Below the pieces are notes generated by a model that was given only the letters and a program-made list of their open reading frames with translations, did not search any database and was not told the DNA's origin. Both the position numbers and the translations under genes were made by a program. Positions 9,162 to 19,294 of a stretch of DNA of 64,000 bases are shown here, in pieces (the stretch's first letter is position 1; every line of letters starts with the position of its first letter). The stretch is from Brevundimonas sp. SGAir0440 (GTDB taxonomy: Bacteria > Pseudomonadota > Alphaproteobacteria > Caulobacterales > Caulobacteraceae), in NCBI RefSeq assembly GCF_005484585.1, contig NZ_CP039435.1, positions 2,542,001 through 2,606,000 on the forward strand, written 5' to 3'.

Positions 9162-10805
9162 CTAGCGCCTCTGATCGGCCGTGCGGTCGCGAATGGCGTT
9201 GAACTCGGCCGTCGGCTTCCACGCGGGCCAGCTCTCGCTGTCGGCCACCGTCAGCCCCAGCCGATACAACAGGTCCAGGTTCTGCAAGGCGGCCGTGAAA
9301 TCATAGTCGGCCCGCCATTCGTCGGTCAGCTTGTGATAATATTTGGCCATCGCGCCCTCGTAATAGGGCTTGCCCGCCTCGATCCCGCCCTCGACGAAAT
9401 CGCGGCCCGTCCAGGGCATCAGGGCCGGCACCCCGCCGGCCGCGAAGTTGAAATGGTCGGAGCGGTAGTAGAAGCCTTCCTCCGGATAGCCGTCGCCCGT
9501 CACCACCCGTCCCTGCACGGCCGCGAATCGGCCCAGGATGTCCTCGAGCTCGGACTTGCCGACGCCGAACACCGCCACGTCGCGCGTCGCCGGCGTGATG
9601 GGCAGCATGTCGATGTTGATGTCGGCCGCCGTCTTGGCCAGCGGATAGACCGGATCGGCGGCATAGGCCTCCGACCCCAGCAGCCCCTGCTCTTCGGCCG
9701 TGACGTGCAGGAAGACCACGGTGCGCTTCGGCGCCGGTCCGGCCTTGAACGCCCGCGCCATCTCGATCAGACCGGCCGTCCCCGACGCATTGTCCCAGGC
9801 GCCGTTGAAGATGTCGTCGCCCTCGGCGTTCGGGGTCCGGGCCTTGCCGACGTGGTCCCAGTGGGCGGAATAGAAGACGTATTCGTCAGCCCGCTCGGCG
9901 CCGGGAATCTTGGCCAGCAGGTTGTTGGAGTGGATGACCTCGGTCGTCTCGGCGATATCGACGCTGAGCCGTGCGCCCAGATCGATCGCTCCGCCCAAGG
10001 CGGTTGTCTTCGCTCGCTCGACGGCGGCTTCCAGGGCCGCGCCGCCGATCGCTGTCGCCGTGGCCATGTTCATCGATCCGCTGAATCGCGGGTCCTGCGC
10101 GCCCTTGAGCGTCATCTGCGGCCGGGTCGCCCCGCCCACGGCGCGACGCCAGCGGTTGTCTTGGTCCTGAAGCGTGATGACGCCCACGGCTCCCCGCTTC
10201 AACGCCTCTTGGGTCTTGTGCGTGGTCGAGCCGTAGAAGTTCGGATCCTCGCCCATGACCGTCGGCTGGCCGCGCAGAATGACCACGACCTTGCCGGTCA
10301 GATCCGCATTGCCATAGTCGTCCCAGGTCGGCCCCGAAATGCCGTAACCGGCGAAGACCATCGGCGCACCCTCGACCTTTACAATCGGCTCGGCCGACCC
10401 GGCGCGCAGGGTGATGTCCGTCCCCGACACCAGCGTATGCGCCATGCCGTCCGCCCCGGTCCAGGCCGCCGTCGGCGCCCGCTCTGGCGTGAACCGGACC
10501 AGATCGACAGGCTGCAGCCATGATCCGTCGCGCCCGCCCGGCTCCAGTCCCATCGCCTCATACTGCGCCTGCAGATAGGCCAGGGTCAGCCGTTCGCCGA
10601 TCAGGCCGGGGAACCGGCCCTCCAACTCGTCCGACGCCAGATATTTGATGTGGTCCGACAGGCGCTGGGCGCTGAACTGAGGCGTCGCGGCTGAGGCGAC
10701 GGCGAAGGCGTCCAGCTTGGGCGCCGGAGATGCGACCGGCGTCGTCGCGCAGGCGGCGAGCGCTAGCGCCGCGAGGGCGACGAGGGGTGAACGGCGATGG
10801 ATCAT
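9162..10805 (-). CDS. M28 family lipoprotein metallopeptidase (copy 1)
   Basis: A secreted zinc aminopeptidase-type enzyme, 547 residues from the chosen ATG, which gives a lipoprotein signal (lipobox LAAC, Cys19). A protease-associated domain occupies roughly 130-260. The di-zinc ligands of family M28 are visible: His in YSAHWDHVG, Asp in AWDNASGTAG, the catalytic pair in HVTAEEQGLLGSEAY, Asp in NIDMLPI and His in YRSDHFNFA. It is followed three bases later by the convergent regulator stop and preceded by a paralogue on the same strand; a terminator in between suggests separate transcripts. Likely role is trimming peptides in the periplasm or at the outer membrane. Confidence 0.93.
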   Translation of the reverse strand: MIHRRSPLVALAALALAACATTPVASPAPKLDAFAVASAATPQFSAQRLSDHIKYLASDELEGRFPGLIGERLTLAYLQAQYEAMGLEPGGRDGSWLQPVDLVRFTPERAPTAAWTGADGMAHTLVSGTDITLRAGSAEPIVKVEGAPMVFAGYGISGPTWDDYGNADLTGKVVVILRGQPTVMGEDPNFYGSTTHKTQEALKRGAVGVITLQDQDNRWRRAVGGATRPQMTLKGAQDPRFSGSMNMATATAIGGAALEAAVERAKTTALGGAIDLGARLSVDIAETTEVIHSNNLLAKIPGAERADEYVFYSAHWDHVGKARTPNAEGDDIFNGAWDNASGTAGLIEMARAFKAGPAPKRTVVFLHVTAEEQGLLGSEAYAADPVYPLAKTAADINIDMLPITPATRDVAVFGVGKSELEDILGRFAAVQGRVVTGDGYPEEGFYYRSDHFNFAAGGVPALMPWTGRDFVEGGIEAGKPYYEGAMAKYYHKLTDEWRADYDFTAALQNLDLLYRLGLTVADSESWPAWKPTAEFNAIRDRTADQRR

Positions 10806-10831
10806 TGCATTTACTCGACAGGCGGAATGGC

Positions 10832-10860
10832 AAAAGGGGCGGAGATTCCTCCCCGCCCCA
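10832..10860 (-). terminator. Terminator between the two M28 peptidase genes
   Basis: Read on the minus strand, GGGGCGG pairs with CCGCCCC and is followed by TTTTG. It lies 20 to 45 bases after the stop of the upstream peptidase gene at 10879. Confidence 0.7.
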
Positions 10861-10878
10861 TCTCGATATGTAAAAAGA

Positions 10879-12546
10879 CTAGCGACGTTCGGACGCTGTC
10901 GTCGCGCGCACCGGCGCGAACTCCGAACCCGACTTCCACTGCGGCCAGTCGCGACCGTTCGCCAAGGCGCGACCGACATCGTAGAAGACGGTCAGATCCT
11001 CGATCATGCCGCTGTAGTCCCAGTCGGGCGACCACTCATCCGCCGCCTGGTGATAGCGTTTGGCGCCGTATTCCGACCGCGCCGCCTCGCGCGCGGCGAT
11101 CGGTTCGTCGCGGAAATCGCCCCGGCTGCCGGCATAGGCCATCGGCACGCCACGCTTGGCCAGCGGGAAGTGGTCCGAACGGTAATAGGTGCCGGCCGCA
11201 TTCTCGTAATCCGGGACCAGCGATCGCCCTTGCGGCTGGACCGCCGCCGCCAGACGTTCGTCGAAGTCCGACTGGCCATATCCGGTGACGCCCAGCCCCG
11301 TAACGCGGCCATAGACGTTCATGGAGTCCATGTTGAACCCGCCCACCGTCTTGGCCAGCGGATAGACCGGGTTCACCGCATAGTATTCCGAGCCCAGCAG
11401 GCCGCTTTCCTCGCCGGTGAAGCTGATCATCACAATCGAGCGTTCGGTGCGCGGCGCGCGACCGAACATGCGCGCCAGCTCCAGCAGACCCGCTGTGCCC
11501 GAGGCGTTGTCCACCGCCCCGTTGAAGATGCGGTCGCCGGTCGCATCCGGCTCGCCCATGCCGATGTGATCCCAGTGGGCCGTATAGAGGATCGTCTCGT
11601 CCGGATGGGTCGTGCCCGGCAGGCGGGCGATGACATTGTGGCTGGTGACCTGATTGGTGGCCACGTCGAACTCGGTCGAGAAGGATGCGCCGGGCAAGGC
11701 GACGGGCTGGAAGTCGCGGCTGCGCGCCTGGACCTTCAGCGCCTCGAAATCCAGACCCGCGCGGCGGAACAGGTCGACCGCCACGTCACGCTGGATCCAG
11801 CCCTCCATCGGCACGCGTTCGGCCGCCGCATTCTGGCGCAGGATGTCGAACTGCGGCACGCCCCAGGAGTTGGCGACCGTCTGCCAGCCGTAAGACGCCG
11901 GCGCCGTCTCGTGCACGATCAGCACGCCCGCCGCCCCCTGTTTGGCCGCCTCTTCGTATTTGTAGGTCCAGCGGCCGTAATAGGTCATGGCCTTGCCGCC
12001 GAAGGTGTTCAGCGCCGGCTCCTCGAAGTCGGCGTCATTGACCAGCACGACCAGGATCTTGCCTCGCAGGTCCTGGCCCTTGAAGTCGTTCCATTGCCGC
12101 TCGGGCGCGTTGATGCCGTAGCCGACGAAGACCAGCGGCGCGTCCTTCAGACTGACGTGTTCGGCCGGGCGGCGGGTCGAGATGGCGACCTCGCCCCCTT
12201 GCGTCATCGGCAGAGTCCAGTCGCCCAGCTTTAGCGAGGCCCGCACATTGGACTGGGTGAAGCGGTTCAGGATCACATCCTGGGTCCACTGGCCGTTCGG
12301 CCCTCCCGGCTCGAACCCGGCGGCGGCGTAGCCTTCGCTCAGATAGCGGATGACCTTGTCCTCGGCCGGGGTGGCGATGCCCCTGCCCTCGAAGCTGTCG
12401 TCCGACAGCGTCTTGATGTCCTGCGAGATCCGCGCCGCATCGAAAGTCGGGACGGTGTGAACCGCAGCGGGATTGGACGCCGTGGCGCAGGCGGACAAGG
12501 CGGCGCTCGCCAGAAGAACGGCGGCGAAAGAAGAGACAAGACGCAT
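10879..12546 (-). CDS. M28 family lipoprotein metallopeptidase (copy 2)
   Basis: Paralogue of the neighbouring peptidase, 555 residues with a lipoprotein signal (lipobox LSAC, Cys20). It shows the same order of a protease-associated domain (about 125-265) and an M28 catalytic domain with TAHWDHIG, AVDNASGTAG, SFTGEESGLLGSEYY, NMDSMNV and YYRSDHFPLAKRG. The two copies share architecture but differ along most of their length, so the duplication is old and substrates may differ. A 15-base palindrome lies 43 bases upstream of the ATG. A terminator follows the gene. Confidence 0.93.
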   Translation of the reverse strand: MRLVSSFAAVLLASAALSACATASNPAAVHTVPTFDAARISQDIKTLSDDSFEGRGIATPAEDKVIRYLSEGYAAAGFEPGGPNGQWTQDVILNRFTQSNVRASLKLGDWTLPMTQGGEVAISTRRPAEHVSLKDAPLVFVGYGINAPERQWNDFKGQDLRGKILVVLVNDADFEEPALNTFGGKAMTYYGRWTYKYEEAAKQGAAGVLIVHETAPASYGWQTVANSWGVPQFDILRQNAAAERVPMEGWIQRDVAVDLFRRAGLDFEALKVQARSRDFQPVALPGASFSTEFDVATNQVTSHNVIARLPGTTHPDETILYTAHWDHIGMGEPDATGDRIFNGAVDNASGTAGLLELARMFGRAPRTERSIVMISFTGEESGLLGSEYYAVNPVYPLAKTVGGFNMDSMNVYGRVTGLGVTGYGQSDFDERLAAAVQPQGRSLVPDYENAAGTYYRSDHFPLAKRGVPMAYAGSRGDFRDEPIAAREAARSEYGAKRYHQAADEWSPDWDYSGMIEDLTVFYDVGRALANGRDWPQWKSGSEFAPVRATTASERR

Positions 12547-12588
12547 GAACTGAAGGCCCCACAGCCGAAAACGATACACGACCCTAGG

Positions 12589-12603
12589 GGGCGAACTTCG
12601 CCC
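12589..12603. promoter_or_regulatory. Palindrome upstream of M28 copy 2
   Basis: GGGCGAACTTCGCCC has seven-base arms and a single central base. It lies in the promoter region of the peptidase gene. It could be an operator or a leader hairpin; no T-tract follows. Confidence 0.3.
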
Positions 12604-12637
12604 TGTCGATGCTGCGACCCGGACCTTTCGTCGCAAA

Positions 12638-12672
12638 CGAAAAAGCCCGCCAAGGCGAACCTTGGCGGGCTT
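12638..12672 (-). terminator. Rho-independent terminator of the pet operon
   Basis: On the minus strand a perfect 13-base stem (AAGCCCGCCAAGG with CCTTGGCGGGCTT) with a four-base loop is followed by a T run. It lies 27 bases after the petC stop. Confidence 0.92.
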
Positions 12673-12698
12673 AAGACTTCGATCCGGCGACGACGCCC

Positions 12699-13574
12699 TT
12701 AGTGGGCGACGCCCTTCCAGATGCGGCGGTAGGCGACATAGGTGATGCCGGCGAACAGCAGCAGATAGATCATCACGCCCAAACCGGCCTGTTTGCGCTC
12801 GACCATCTTCGGCTCGGACGTCCAAGCGATGAAGGCCGCGACGTCCTTGGCGTACTGATCCACCGTTTGCGGCGAACCGTCGTCATAGGTGACCAGCCCG
12901 TCCTTGAGGGGCGGCGGCATGGCGATGAAGCCGCCCGGCGGAACGTGCTTGTGATCGCCGGTCCAGAACGGCGTCAGGTCCCCGGCCATATAGGGATTGT
13001 AGTGCTGCCCGTCGCGGATCTGCAGACCGGCCGGAGCCGCCTTGTAGCCCGACAGCAGCGAATAGATATAGTTCGCGCCGTCGTGGCGGGCCTTGGCCAT
13101 GACCGAAAGGTCGGGCGGGGCTGCGCCGCCGTTGCCCGCCGCAGCCGCCGTGGCGTTCGGATAGGGGGCGCGGAACTTGTCGGCCGGCGTGGCGTCGCGC
13201 TGGATCGGCTCGCCGGTCTCGCTGTCGATGTCGCCAACCTGCACTTCCTTGGCCAGAGCCTTCACGACCGGGTTGTCGTTCGGGTTCGGATACTTCGGAT
13301 TCCAAAACGGCCCATGACGGTCGCCCAGGTTCCGATAGTGCATCAGGTTCATGCTGTGACAGGCCGAGCAGACCTCATGATAGACCTTGTAGCCGCGTTG
13401 CAGCTGGCCCTGGTCATAGGTGCCGAAAGGCCCCTCGAAGCTGAACCCGCCCGAGCGCGGGTGGGCGGCGGCGCCCGACGCCATGGCGGGAGCGGCCGCG
13501 CTCAACAGACCCAGCGCGACGGCGGCCGAGGCGATGATCGTCTTGAACGACACGGTCTTCATTCCAATCGTCAT
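12699..13574 (-). CDS. petC: Cytochrome c1, bc1 complex
   Basis: The heme-c subunit of the ubiquinol:cytochrome c oxidoreductase, anchored in the inner membrane with its heme in the periplasm. The 291-residue precursor has a Sec signal (about 8-33), the heme attachment motif CSACH (Cys69-His73), the typical GDRHGPFWNPKYPNPNDN region, a methionine-ligand region (GGFIAMPPPL) and a C-terminal membrane anchor (GLGVMIYLLLFAGITYVAYRR) ending close to the stop. Start chosen at the ATG five bases after the petB stop; an ATG at 13562 (MKTVSF) would also keep the signal peptide. Last gene of petABC. Confidence 0.96.
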   Translation of the reverse strand: MTIGMKTVSFKTIIASAAVALGLLSAAAPAMASGAAAHPRSGGFSFEGPFGTYDQGQLQRGYKVYHEVCSACHSMNLMHYRNLGDRHGPFWNPKYPNPNDNPVVKALAKEVQVGDIDSETGEPIQRDATPADKFRAPYPNATAAAAGNGGAAPPDLSVMAKARHDGANYIYSLLSGYKAAPAGLQIRDGQHYNPYMAGDLTPFWTGDHKHVPPGGFIAMPPPLKDGLVTYDDGSPQTVDQYAKDVAAFIAWTSEPKMVERKQAGLGVMIYLLLFAGITYVAYRRIWKGVAH

Positions 13575-13579
13575 GATTT

Positions 13580-14884
13580 TCAGACCTTGTGCTCGACGGC
13601 GCCGGCGCCGGTCAGGACCGGCTCGGAGATCGTCGCCGGGATCGGCAGCGGCTGCTCCTTCAACCCGACCAACGGCATGATGATCAGGAAGAAGACGAAG
13701 TAGTAGAGGGTGAAGACCCGCGTCAGCCACAGGTAGGAGTTCAGGTCGCCGTCGATCAGGGTGAAGGTCTTGAACGACCCGATCACCGGCGCGTCAGGCA
13801 GCTGACCACCGCACCAGCCCAGGCCCACGCCCACCACCAGGAAGATGATGAAGAAGGTCCGCATCGTCGGGCGATAGCGCATCGAGCGCACCTTGGACGT
13901 ATCCAGCCAGGGCAGGACGAACAGCACGCCGATGGCGCTGAACATCGCCACCACGCCGCCGAACTTGTCCGGGATGGCGCGCAGGATCGCGTAGAAGGGC
14001 AGCATATACCACTCGGGGACGATGTGCGCCGGCGTCTGCAGCGGGTTGGCCGGGATGTAGTTGTCGGCGTGGCCCAGCGCGTTCGGCTGATAGAAGACGA
14101 AGATGGCGAACAGGATCAGGAACAGGATGATCGCAAAGCCGTCCTTGACCGTGAAATACGGGTGGAACGGCAGCGTGTCCTTCTTCTCGCGATCCTTCGG
14201 GATCAGGATGCCGACCGGGTTGTTCTGACCGGCGGAGTGCAGCGCCCAAAGGTGCAGCACGACGCAGCCCAGGATCGCGAACGGCAGCAGATAGTGCAGC
14301 GAGAAGAAGCGGTTCAGCGTCGCATTGTCGATCGCCGGGCCGCCGCGCAGCCAGATCAGGATCGGCTCGCCCAGCACCGGGATGGCGCCGATCAGGTTGG
14401 TGATGACTTCCGCGCCCCAGAACGACATCTGGCCCCACGGCAGGACGTAGCCCAGGAAGGCGGTGGCGATCATCAGGAAGAAGATCACGCAGCCGATGAT
14501 CCAGATCATCTCGCGCGGCGCCTTGTACGAGCCGTAGTAGAGGCCGCGCAGCATGTGCAGATAGACGGCGATGAAGAACATCGACGCGCCGTTGGCGTGG
14601 ACATAGCGGATCAGCCAGCCGCCGTTGACGTCGCGCATGATGCGCTCGACCGAGGCGAAGGCCAGGTCGACGTTCGGCGTATAGTGCATAGCCAGGACGA
14701 TGCCGGTGACGATCTGCGTCATCAGGCACAGGGCCAGGATGCCGCCGAAGGTCCACCAGTAGTTCAGGTTCCGCGGCGTCGGCAGGGACATGTAGTCCGC
14801 GCCGAAACGGATGATCGGCAGCCGGGTGTCCAGCCACTTCTCGACGCCCGTCTTCGGGACGTAGGTGCTCTCGTGATCGCTCAT
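13580..14884 (-). CDS. petB: Cytochrome b, bc1 complex
   Basis: Carries the two b hemes and the quinol oxidation and reduction sites of the bc1 complex. The 434-residue protein has eight predicted membrane helices, the N-terminal [19 protein letters not shown], heme-ligand histidines in the helix containing LAMHYTP and in [20 protein letters not shown], and the conserved [16 protein letters not shown] of the quinol-oxidation site. It is flanked closely by petA (16-base gap) and petC (5-base gap), consistent with one transcript. Confidence 0.97.
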   Translation of the reverse strand: MSDHESTYVPKTGVEKWLDTRLPIIRFGADYMSLPTPRNLNYWWTFGGILALCLMTQIVTGIVLAMHYTPNVDLAFASVERIMRDVNGGWLIRYVHANGASMFFIAVYLHMLRGLYYGSYKAPREMIWIIGCVIFFLMIATAFLGYVLPWGQMSFWGAEVITNLIGAIPVLGEPILIWLRGGPAIDNATLNRFFSLHYLLPFAILGCVVLHLWALHSAGQNNPVGILIPKDREKKDTLPFHPYFTVKDGFAIILFLILFAIFVFYQPNALGHADNYIPANPLQTPAHIVPEWYMLPFYAILRAIPDKFGGVVAMFSAIGVLFVLPWLDTSKVRSMRYRPTMRTFFIIFLVVGVGLGWCGGQLPDAPVIGSFKTFTLIDGDLNSYLWLTRVFTLYYFVFFLIIMPLVGLKEQPLPIPATISEPVLTGAGAVEHKV

Positions 14885-14900
14885 GATTCCCCCTTGGTCC

Positions 14901-15458
14901 TCAGCCGATCTTGACGCGGGTGTCGGACAGATAATCGTATTCCGGCACCACCAGGTTCAGAGGCGCCGGCCCCTTACGAATGCGGCCGGAGGCGTCGTAG
15001 TGCGAGCCGTGGCAGGGGCAGAACCAGCCGCCGTAATCGCCCGCGCCGAAGGTCGGCACGCAGCCCAGGTGCGTGCACGAACCGATGACGACCAGATATT
15101 TCTCGTGACCCGGCTTGGTGCGCTCGGCGTCGGTCTGGGGCTGTTTCAGGTCCGGAGCGTGATCGTCCGCGATGACCCTCTGCAGCTCGGCCGGGGTGCG
15201 GTAACGCACGAACACCGGCTTGCCCTGCCATTTGATGACGACCTGCTGGCCTTCCTGAACCTTGGTCAGGTCGAACTCGATCGACGCCAGCGCCAGCGTA
15301 TCGGCCGCCGGATTCATCTGGTTGATCAGCGGCCAGGCGATCATGGCGCCCGCGCCGACCGCTGCGGCGCCCGCCGCGATGTAGATAAAGTCCCGACGAT
15401 TGGGATCACCGCCCTCAGGGCTGTGACCGTCTTCCGTATGCACGACCGATTCGGCCAC
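14901..15458 (-). CDS. petA: Ubiquinol-cytochrome c reductase iron-sulfur subunit (Rieske)
   Basis: The Rieske [2Fe-2S] protein of the bc1 complex. A GTG start at 15458 is favoured because AGAGGTGG lies four bases upstream and the resulting 185 residues fit the family; the frame stays open further upstream without homology. The N-terminus has a twin-arginine segment ([18 protein letters not shown]) that also serves as the membrane anchor. Cluster ligands are in CTHLGC and CPCHGSHYD. It is the first gene of petABC and is divergent from trmL across 194 bases, which should hold both promoters. Confidence 0.96.
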   Translation of the reverse strand: MAESVVHTEDGHSPEGGDPNRRDFIYIAAGAAAVGAGAMIAWPLINQMNPAADTLALASIEFDLTKVQEGQQVVIKWQGKPVFVRYRTPAELQRVIADDHAPDLKQPQTDAERTKPGHEKYLVVIGSCTHLGCVPTFGAGDYGGWFCPCHGSHYDASGRIRKGPAPLNLVVPEYDYLSDTRVKIG

Positions 15459-15652
15459 GTTTCCACCTCTCGAACGCCGCAGAAGACCCCCAAGGGCGTC
15501 CCCAGCCACGGCACGAACCAACAAAAGACGCCGGGAATCCCCGACGGCCCGTGACTTGCGCCGCGTTGGACGCAAGCTGCTGACGTTTCTTGCGAAACGC
15601 TCGCAAACAGACCGCGACAAACCCCCTCGCCGCGCGTATGTCAGGCCTTAGA

Positions 15653-16108
15653 ATGCGTCTCGCCCTTTTTCAACCGGACATTCCTCAGAACGTCGGAGCC
15701 TGCATCCGATTGTCGGCCTGTTTCGGCGTCGATCTGCATGTGATCGAGCCGACGGGCTTCCGTTTCGACGACCGCGCCATGAAACGCGCGGCCCTCGACT
15801 ACGGCCCGCTGTCCCACATGACCCGCCACGCCGATTGGGAGGCCTTCCAGGCGGATCGTCCGGCCGGGCGGCTGGTGCTGTTCACGACCAAGGGCGCCAC
15901 GCCCCTGCCCGATTTCCTCTTCCAGCCTGACGACACCCTGCTGTTCGGCAAGGAAAGCGCCGGCGCCCCCGACTATGTCCACGCCGCCGCCGATGCGCGC
16001 GTCGTCGTGCCGCTGAGGCCCGGCGCCCGCTCGCTGAATCTGTCGGTCACCGCCGGAATCGCCCTGTGGGAGGGCCTGCGCCAGACGGGCGGGGTCGGTC
16101 AGTTCTGA
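15653..16108 (+). CDS. trmL: tRNA (cytidine(34)-2'-O)-methyltransferase
   Basis: A SPOUT-class methyltransferase that modifies the wobble base of leucine tRNAs. From the chosen ATG the protein is 151 residues, close to the E. coli enzyme, and begins MRLALFQPDIPQNVGACIRL as the family does. The knotted C-terminal region is seen in LLFGKESAGAP, then VVVPLRPGARSLNLSVTAGIALWEGLRQ. An ATG at 15638 would add five residues. The 3' end overlaps the convergent dipeptidase gene by ten bases. Confidence 0.93.
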   Translation: MRLALFQPDIPQNVGACIRLSACFGVDLHVIEPTGFRFDDRAMKRAALDYGPLSHMTRHADWEAFQADRPAGRLVLFTTKGATPLPDFLFQPDDTLLFGKESAGAPDYVHAAADARVVVPLRPGARSLNLSVTAGIALWEGLRQTGGVGQF

Positions 16109-17358
16109 GCCGAAGCGGGCTCCGGCCGCGCCATCGACGGGCGTTCGCCGGACTTTGACGCCGCGACGGCCTCGACCGACCGCATGACCCGCAGCAGATT
16201 CTCGCCGGCGATCTTGCGGATGTCGGCCTCGGTCCAGCCCGCCGCCATCAGGGCCGCCAGGATGCGCGGATAGGCGTCCACCCCGCCCATGCCTTCCGGC
16301 AGGCTGCCGATGCCGTCGAAGTCGGCGCCCAGGCCGACATGATCGATGCCCGCCACTTCGCGCACGTGCTGAATATGCGCCACCACGTCGGCCAAGGTCG
16401 CCTGAGGCGTCGGATTGGCGGCGGTCCAGGCCGTCAGCCCGGCCTCGACCGCGCCAGGATCACCGGGGTTCAGGGTCTTCAGCCGCGCCTCCTCGCCCGC
16501 CTTGGCCCCGTTCCAGGCCCGCACCGCCTCGGACACGAAGCCGGGGGCCAGGTTAATCATCACGATGCCGCCGTCGTGCGGCATCATCCGCAGCACCCGA
16601 TCCGGCACGTTACGCGGATGATCCGTGACCGCCCGCGCCGACGAATGTGAGAAGATCACCGGCGCATCGGACACGCGCATGGCGTCCAGCATCGTCTCCT
16701 CGGAGACGTGGCTGAGGTCGACCATCATGCCCAGCCGGTTCATCTCCTTGACCACCGCTTCCCCGAACGGGCTGAGCCCGCCCCATTTCGGCGCGTCCGT
16801 CGCGCTGTCGGCCCAGGTCGTGGTCTTGGAGTGGGTCAGGGTCATGTAGCGTGCGCCGGCCCGGTAGAATTCCCGCAGCAGGGCCAGGGAATCGTCGATC
16901 GAATAGCCGCCCTCCATCCCGATCAGGCTGGCGATCCGGCCCGATCTGAACACCGCATCCACCTCGTCCGCCGTGGTCGCCAGGCCGAAGGTGTCGGGAT
17001 GGGCGGCGATGATGCGTTTGGCCGTATCGATCTGCTCAAAGGTTTCCTCCACCGCCTCCAACGGCGTCAGGCTGGCGGGCACATAGACGGACCAGAACTG
17101 CCCTCCGACGCCGCCGGCCCGCAGGCGCGCGATGTCGGTATGCAGTTTGGTCGACGCCGCCAGATTCTTCGTCAGATCAATGGCGTAAACGTCGTTTCCG
17201 TATTGCTGTCGCAACGCCCACGGCAGGTCGTTGTGCCCGTCGATCAGGGGCGTGGTCTTCAAGATCTCCATCACTCGCGCCTCGTCGGCGTCCTGGGCCT
17301 GGACCGCCCCTCCCAGCGCGAGCGAGGCGACGGCGACGGAGACGAGACGACGGATCAT
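16099..17358 (-). CDS. Membrane dipeptidase (peptidase M19), exported
   Basis: A zinc dipeptidase of the renal dipeptidase family, 419 residues. A Sec signal (about 1-22, ending AVQAQ) directs it to the periplasm. The family motifs are [15 protein letters not shown] (metal-binding His and Asp near 40-43), the bridging glutamate in [15 protein letters not shown], the metal His in [12 protein letters not shown] and the substrate-binding SHSSAR, followed by [19 protein letters not shown] is placed properly before the ATG. The product would cleave dipeptides, including D-amino-acid or dehydropeptide substrates. Divergent from hemF. Confidence 0.94.
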   Translation of the reverse strand: MIRRLVSVAVASLALGGAVQAQDADEARVMEILKTTPLIDGHNDLPWALRQQYGNDVYAIDLTKNLAASTKLHTDIARLRAGGVGGQFWSVYVPASLTPLEAVEETFEQIDTAKRIIAAHPDTFGLATTADEVDAVFRSGRIASLIGMEGGYSIDDSLALLREFYRAGARYMTLTHSKTTTWADSATDAPKWGGLSPFGEAVVKEMNRLGMMVDLSHVSEETMLDAMRVSDAPVIFSHSSARAVTDHPRNVPDRVLRMMPHDGGIVMINLAPGFVSEAVRAWNGAKAGEEARLKTLNPGDPGAVEAGLTAWTAANPTPQATLADVVAHIQHVREVAGIDHVGLGADFDGIGSLPEGMGGVDAYPRILAALMAAGWTEADIRKIAGENLLRVMRSVEAVAASKSGERPSMARPEPASAQN

Positions 17359-17461
17359 GGGCGGGCTTCCTCAAAACGGCAGACGGCCATTAGCGCCCGC
17401 GATCCTGCTTATGACAACCTGTCCGGATGACGCCGCCGCCGCGACGTGGTTCAACCGCGCC

Positions 17462-18343
17462 ATGAGCGACGCCGTCTTCTCCGATCCGCTTGACCTGAAG
17501 AAGGTCGAGACCCGCGCCTGGTTCGAACATCTGCGCGACCGCATCCATGCGGCCTTCGAGGCGCTGGAGGATGCCGCCCCCGCCGACCTGTTCCCCGGCG
17601 AGCCCGGTCGCTTCGTCCGCACCACATGGGAACGGCCAGAGGGCGGCGGTGGCGTCATGGGCATGATGCACGGCCGCCTGTTCGAAAAGGTCGGCGTCCA
17701 CGTCTCGACGGTGCATGGCGCCTTTCCCGCCGACTACGCCAAGACCGTGCCCGGGGCCGACGTCGATCCGCGCTTCTTCGCGACGGGGATCAGCCTGATC
17801 TGCCACCCCGTCAGCCCGCGCATCCCCGCCGTTCACATGAACACCCGCTTCATCGCCACGACCAAGAGCTGGTTCGGCGGCGGCGGCGATCTCACGCCTG
17901 TGCTGATGGCGGATCGTCGTCAGGATCACCCCGACACCGTGGCCTTCCACGCCGCCATGCAAGCCGCCTGCGACGCCCACGACCCGACCTGGCACGCCAA
18001 ATACAAGGCCTGGTGCGACGAGTATTTCTACCTGCCCCACCGCAAGGAGCCGCGCGGCACCGGCGGCGTCTTCTACGACCATCACGACAGCGGCGACTAT
18101 GACCGCGACTTCGCCTTCACCCGCGACATCGGCCTGGCCTTCCTGGACGTCTATCCCCGCATCGTCGCCGGTCGCATGGCCGAGCCCTGGACGGCCGAGG
18201 AGCGCGAGGAACAGTTGATCCGCCGGGGCCGCTACGTCGAGTTCAACCTGCTCTACGACCGCGGCACCATGTTCGGCTTGAAGACGGGGGGGAACGTCGA
18301 CTCGATCCTGTCGTCCATGCCGCCGGTGGTGAAGTGGCCCTAG
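17462..18343 (+). CDS. hemF: Oxygen-dependent coproporphyrinogen III oxidase
   Basis: Converts coproporphyrinogen III to protoporphyrinogen IX in aerobic heme synthesis. The 293 residues from this ATG match the family. Diagnostic segments are the N-terminal [18 protein letters not shown], the central [20 protein letters not shown] (split here as part of a longer block near 125-145), [19 protein letters not shown] and the C-terminal [20 protein letters not shown] start 17 codons upstream at 17411 is possible. The stop interlocks with the convergent LysR gene in the tetranucleotide CTAG. Confidence 0.96.
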   Translation: MSDAVFSDPLDLKKVETRAWFEHLRDRIHAAFEALEDAAPADLFPGEPGRFVRTTWERPEGGGGVMGMMHGRLFEKVGVHVSTVHGAFPADYAKTVPGADVDPRFFATGISLICHPVSPRIPAVHMNTRFIATTKSWFGGGGDLTPVLMADRRQDHPDTVAFHAAMQAACDAHDPTWHAKYKAWCDEYFYLPHRKEPRGTGGVFYDHHDSGDYDRDFAFTRDIGLAFLDVYPRIVAGRMAEPWTAEEREEQLIRRGRYVEFNLLYDRGTMFGLKTGGNVDSILSSMPPVVKWP

Positions 18344-19215
18344 CCCATCGCTTCGACGAACACGTCGCCGGCCCGGCTGCGATACCGTTCGCGGTGTCGT
18401 AAAAGGCGGAACGGGCGCTCCGGCAGGGTGAAGGGCACCGTCACCAACCGCCCGGCGGCCACCGACGCATAGGCCACGCTTTCCGACAGGGCCGTGGCTC
18501 CTGCCCCCGCCTCGGCAGCCGCCAGCACGGCTTCGTTCGACGGCAGGGTCATCGACACCGACAGGGTCGCGGGATCGACCCCCATGTCCCGCACCGCCGC
18601 CTCCAGCGTCGATCGCGTGCCAGAGCCGACCTCCCGCAGCACCCAGGGCTGGCCCGCCAGATCCTTCGCCTCCAGCCGACGTCGCGTCGTCCACGGATGG
18701 TCCGGCGTCACCAGCACGGCCAGCCGATCCGACCCCACCTGAACTTGAGACAGAGCCGGTTCGTCCACGGCTCCCTCGACCAGGCCGATCTCGGCGGCGC
18801 CGCTCAGCACCGCCCGTGCCGCTTCGCGCGTGTTGCCGATCTCGACGGCCAGTTCGACGCCGGGATAGGCCGTATGGAAATCCACCAGCCGCCGCGGCAG
18901 CCAGTAGCTGGCGATGGTCTGGCTGGCGAACACCGCCAGACGCCCGCGCCGCAGGGCGCTCATGTCCGCCAGCGCCGCCTCGGCCGCCGCCGCTCGCGCC
19001 AGCACCGCCATGGCCTCGGGCAGGAAGGCGCGGCCGGTTTCATTCAGCACCACGCCCCGCCCGATCCGATCGAACAGCCGCACGTCATGCTCGGCCTCCA
19101 GAGCGGCGATGGCGTTCGACACGGCCGACTGGGTCAGGTTCAGGGCCCTCGCCGCCGCCGTCACGTGGTCACGCTCGGCGACGGCGACGAAGATCCGAAG
19201 GCGTTCCAAGGTCAC
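18340..19215 (-). CDS. LysR-type regulator, YeiE-like
   Basis: A 291-residue LysR regulator starting at a GTG with GGAG nine bases upstream. The winged helix-turn-helix is at about 1-60 ([20 protein letters not shown]) and the periplasmic-binding-protein-like effector domain fills about 90-290 ([18 protein letters not shown] near 95). It is divergent from a YeiH-family transporter, the same arrangement as yeiE-yeiH in enterobacteria, where YeiE has been linked to sulfite. The assignment as YeiE-like rests on this context plus family, not on an alignment. An LTTR box overlaps the region just upstream of its start. Confidence 0.88.
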   Translation of the reverse strand: MTLERLRIFVAVAERDHVTAAARALNLTQSAVSNAIAALEAEHDVRLFDRIGRGVVLNETGRAFLPEAMAVLARAAAAEAALADMSALRRGRLAVFASQTIASYWLPRRLVDFHTAYPGVELAVEIGNTREAARAVLSGAAEIGLVEGAVDEPALSQVQVGSDRLAVLVTPDHPWTTRRRLEAKDLAGQPWVLREVGSGTRSTLEAAVRDMGVDPATLSVSMTLPSNEAVLAAAEAGAGATALSESVAYASVAAGRLVTVPFTLPERPFRLLRHRERYRSRAGDVFVEAMG

Positions 19216-19219
19216 AATT

Positions 19220-19236
19220 AATCTCCAAATCGGATT
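19220..19236. promoter_or_regulatory. LysR-type binding box
   Basis: AATCTCCAAATCGGATT is an interrupted palindrome of the ATC-N9-GAT / T-N11-A form typical for LysR regulators. It lies five bases upstream of the LysR start codon and about 59 bases before the transporter start, the usual place for an autoregulatory and activating site. Confidence 0.6.
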
Positions 19237-19294
19237 GAAACGACCATAACTATCCGTTGGACCGGCGTCGAGAGCAGGCGCATCACGCTTGACG

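Noticed and set aside
13589..14914. Long open frame antisense to petB and other long antisense frames across the window.
   Set aside because: They overlap well-identified genes, have Arg/Gln/Asp-rich low-complexity translations typical of high-GC shadow frames, and lack ribosome-binding sites.
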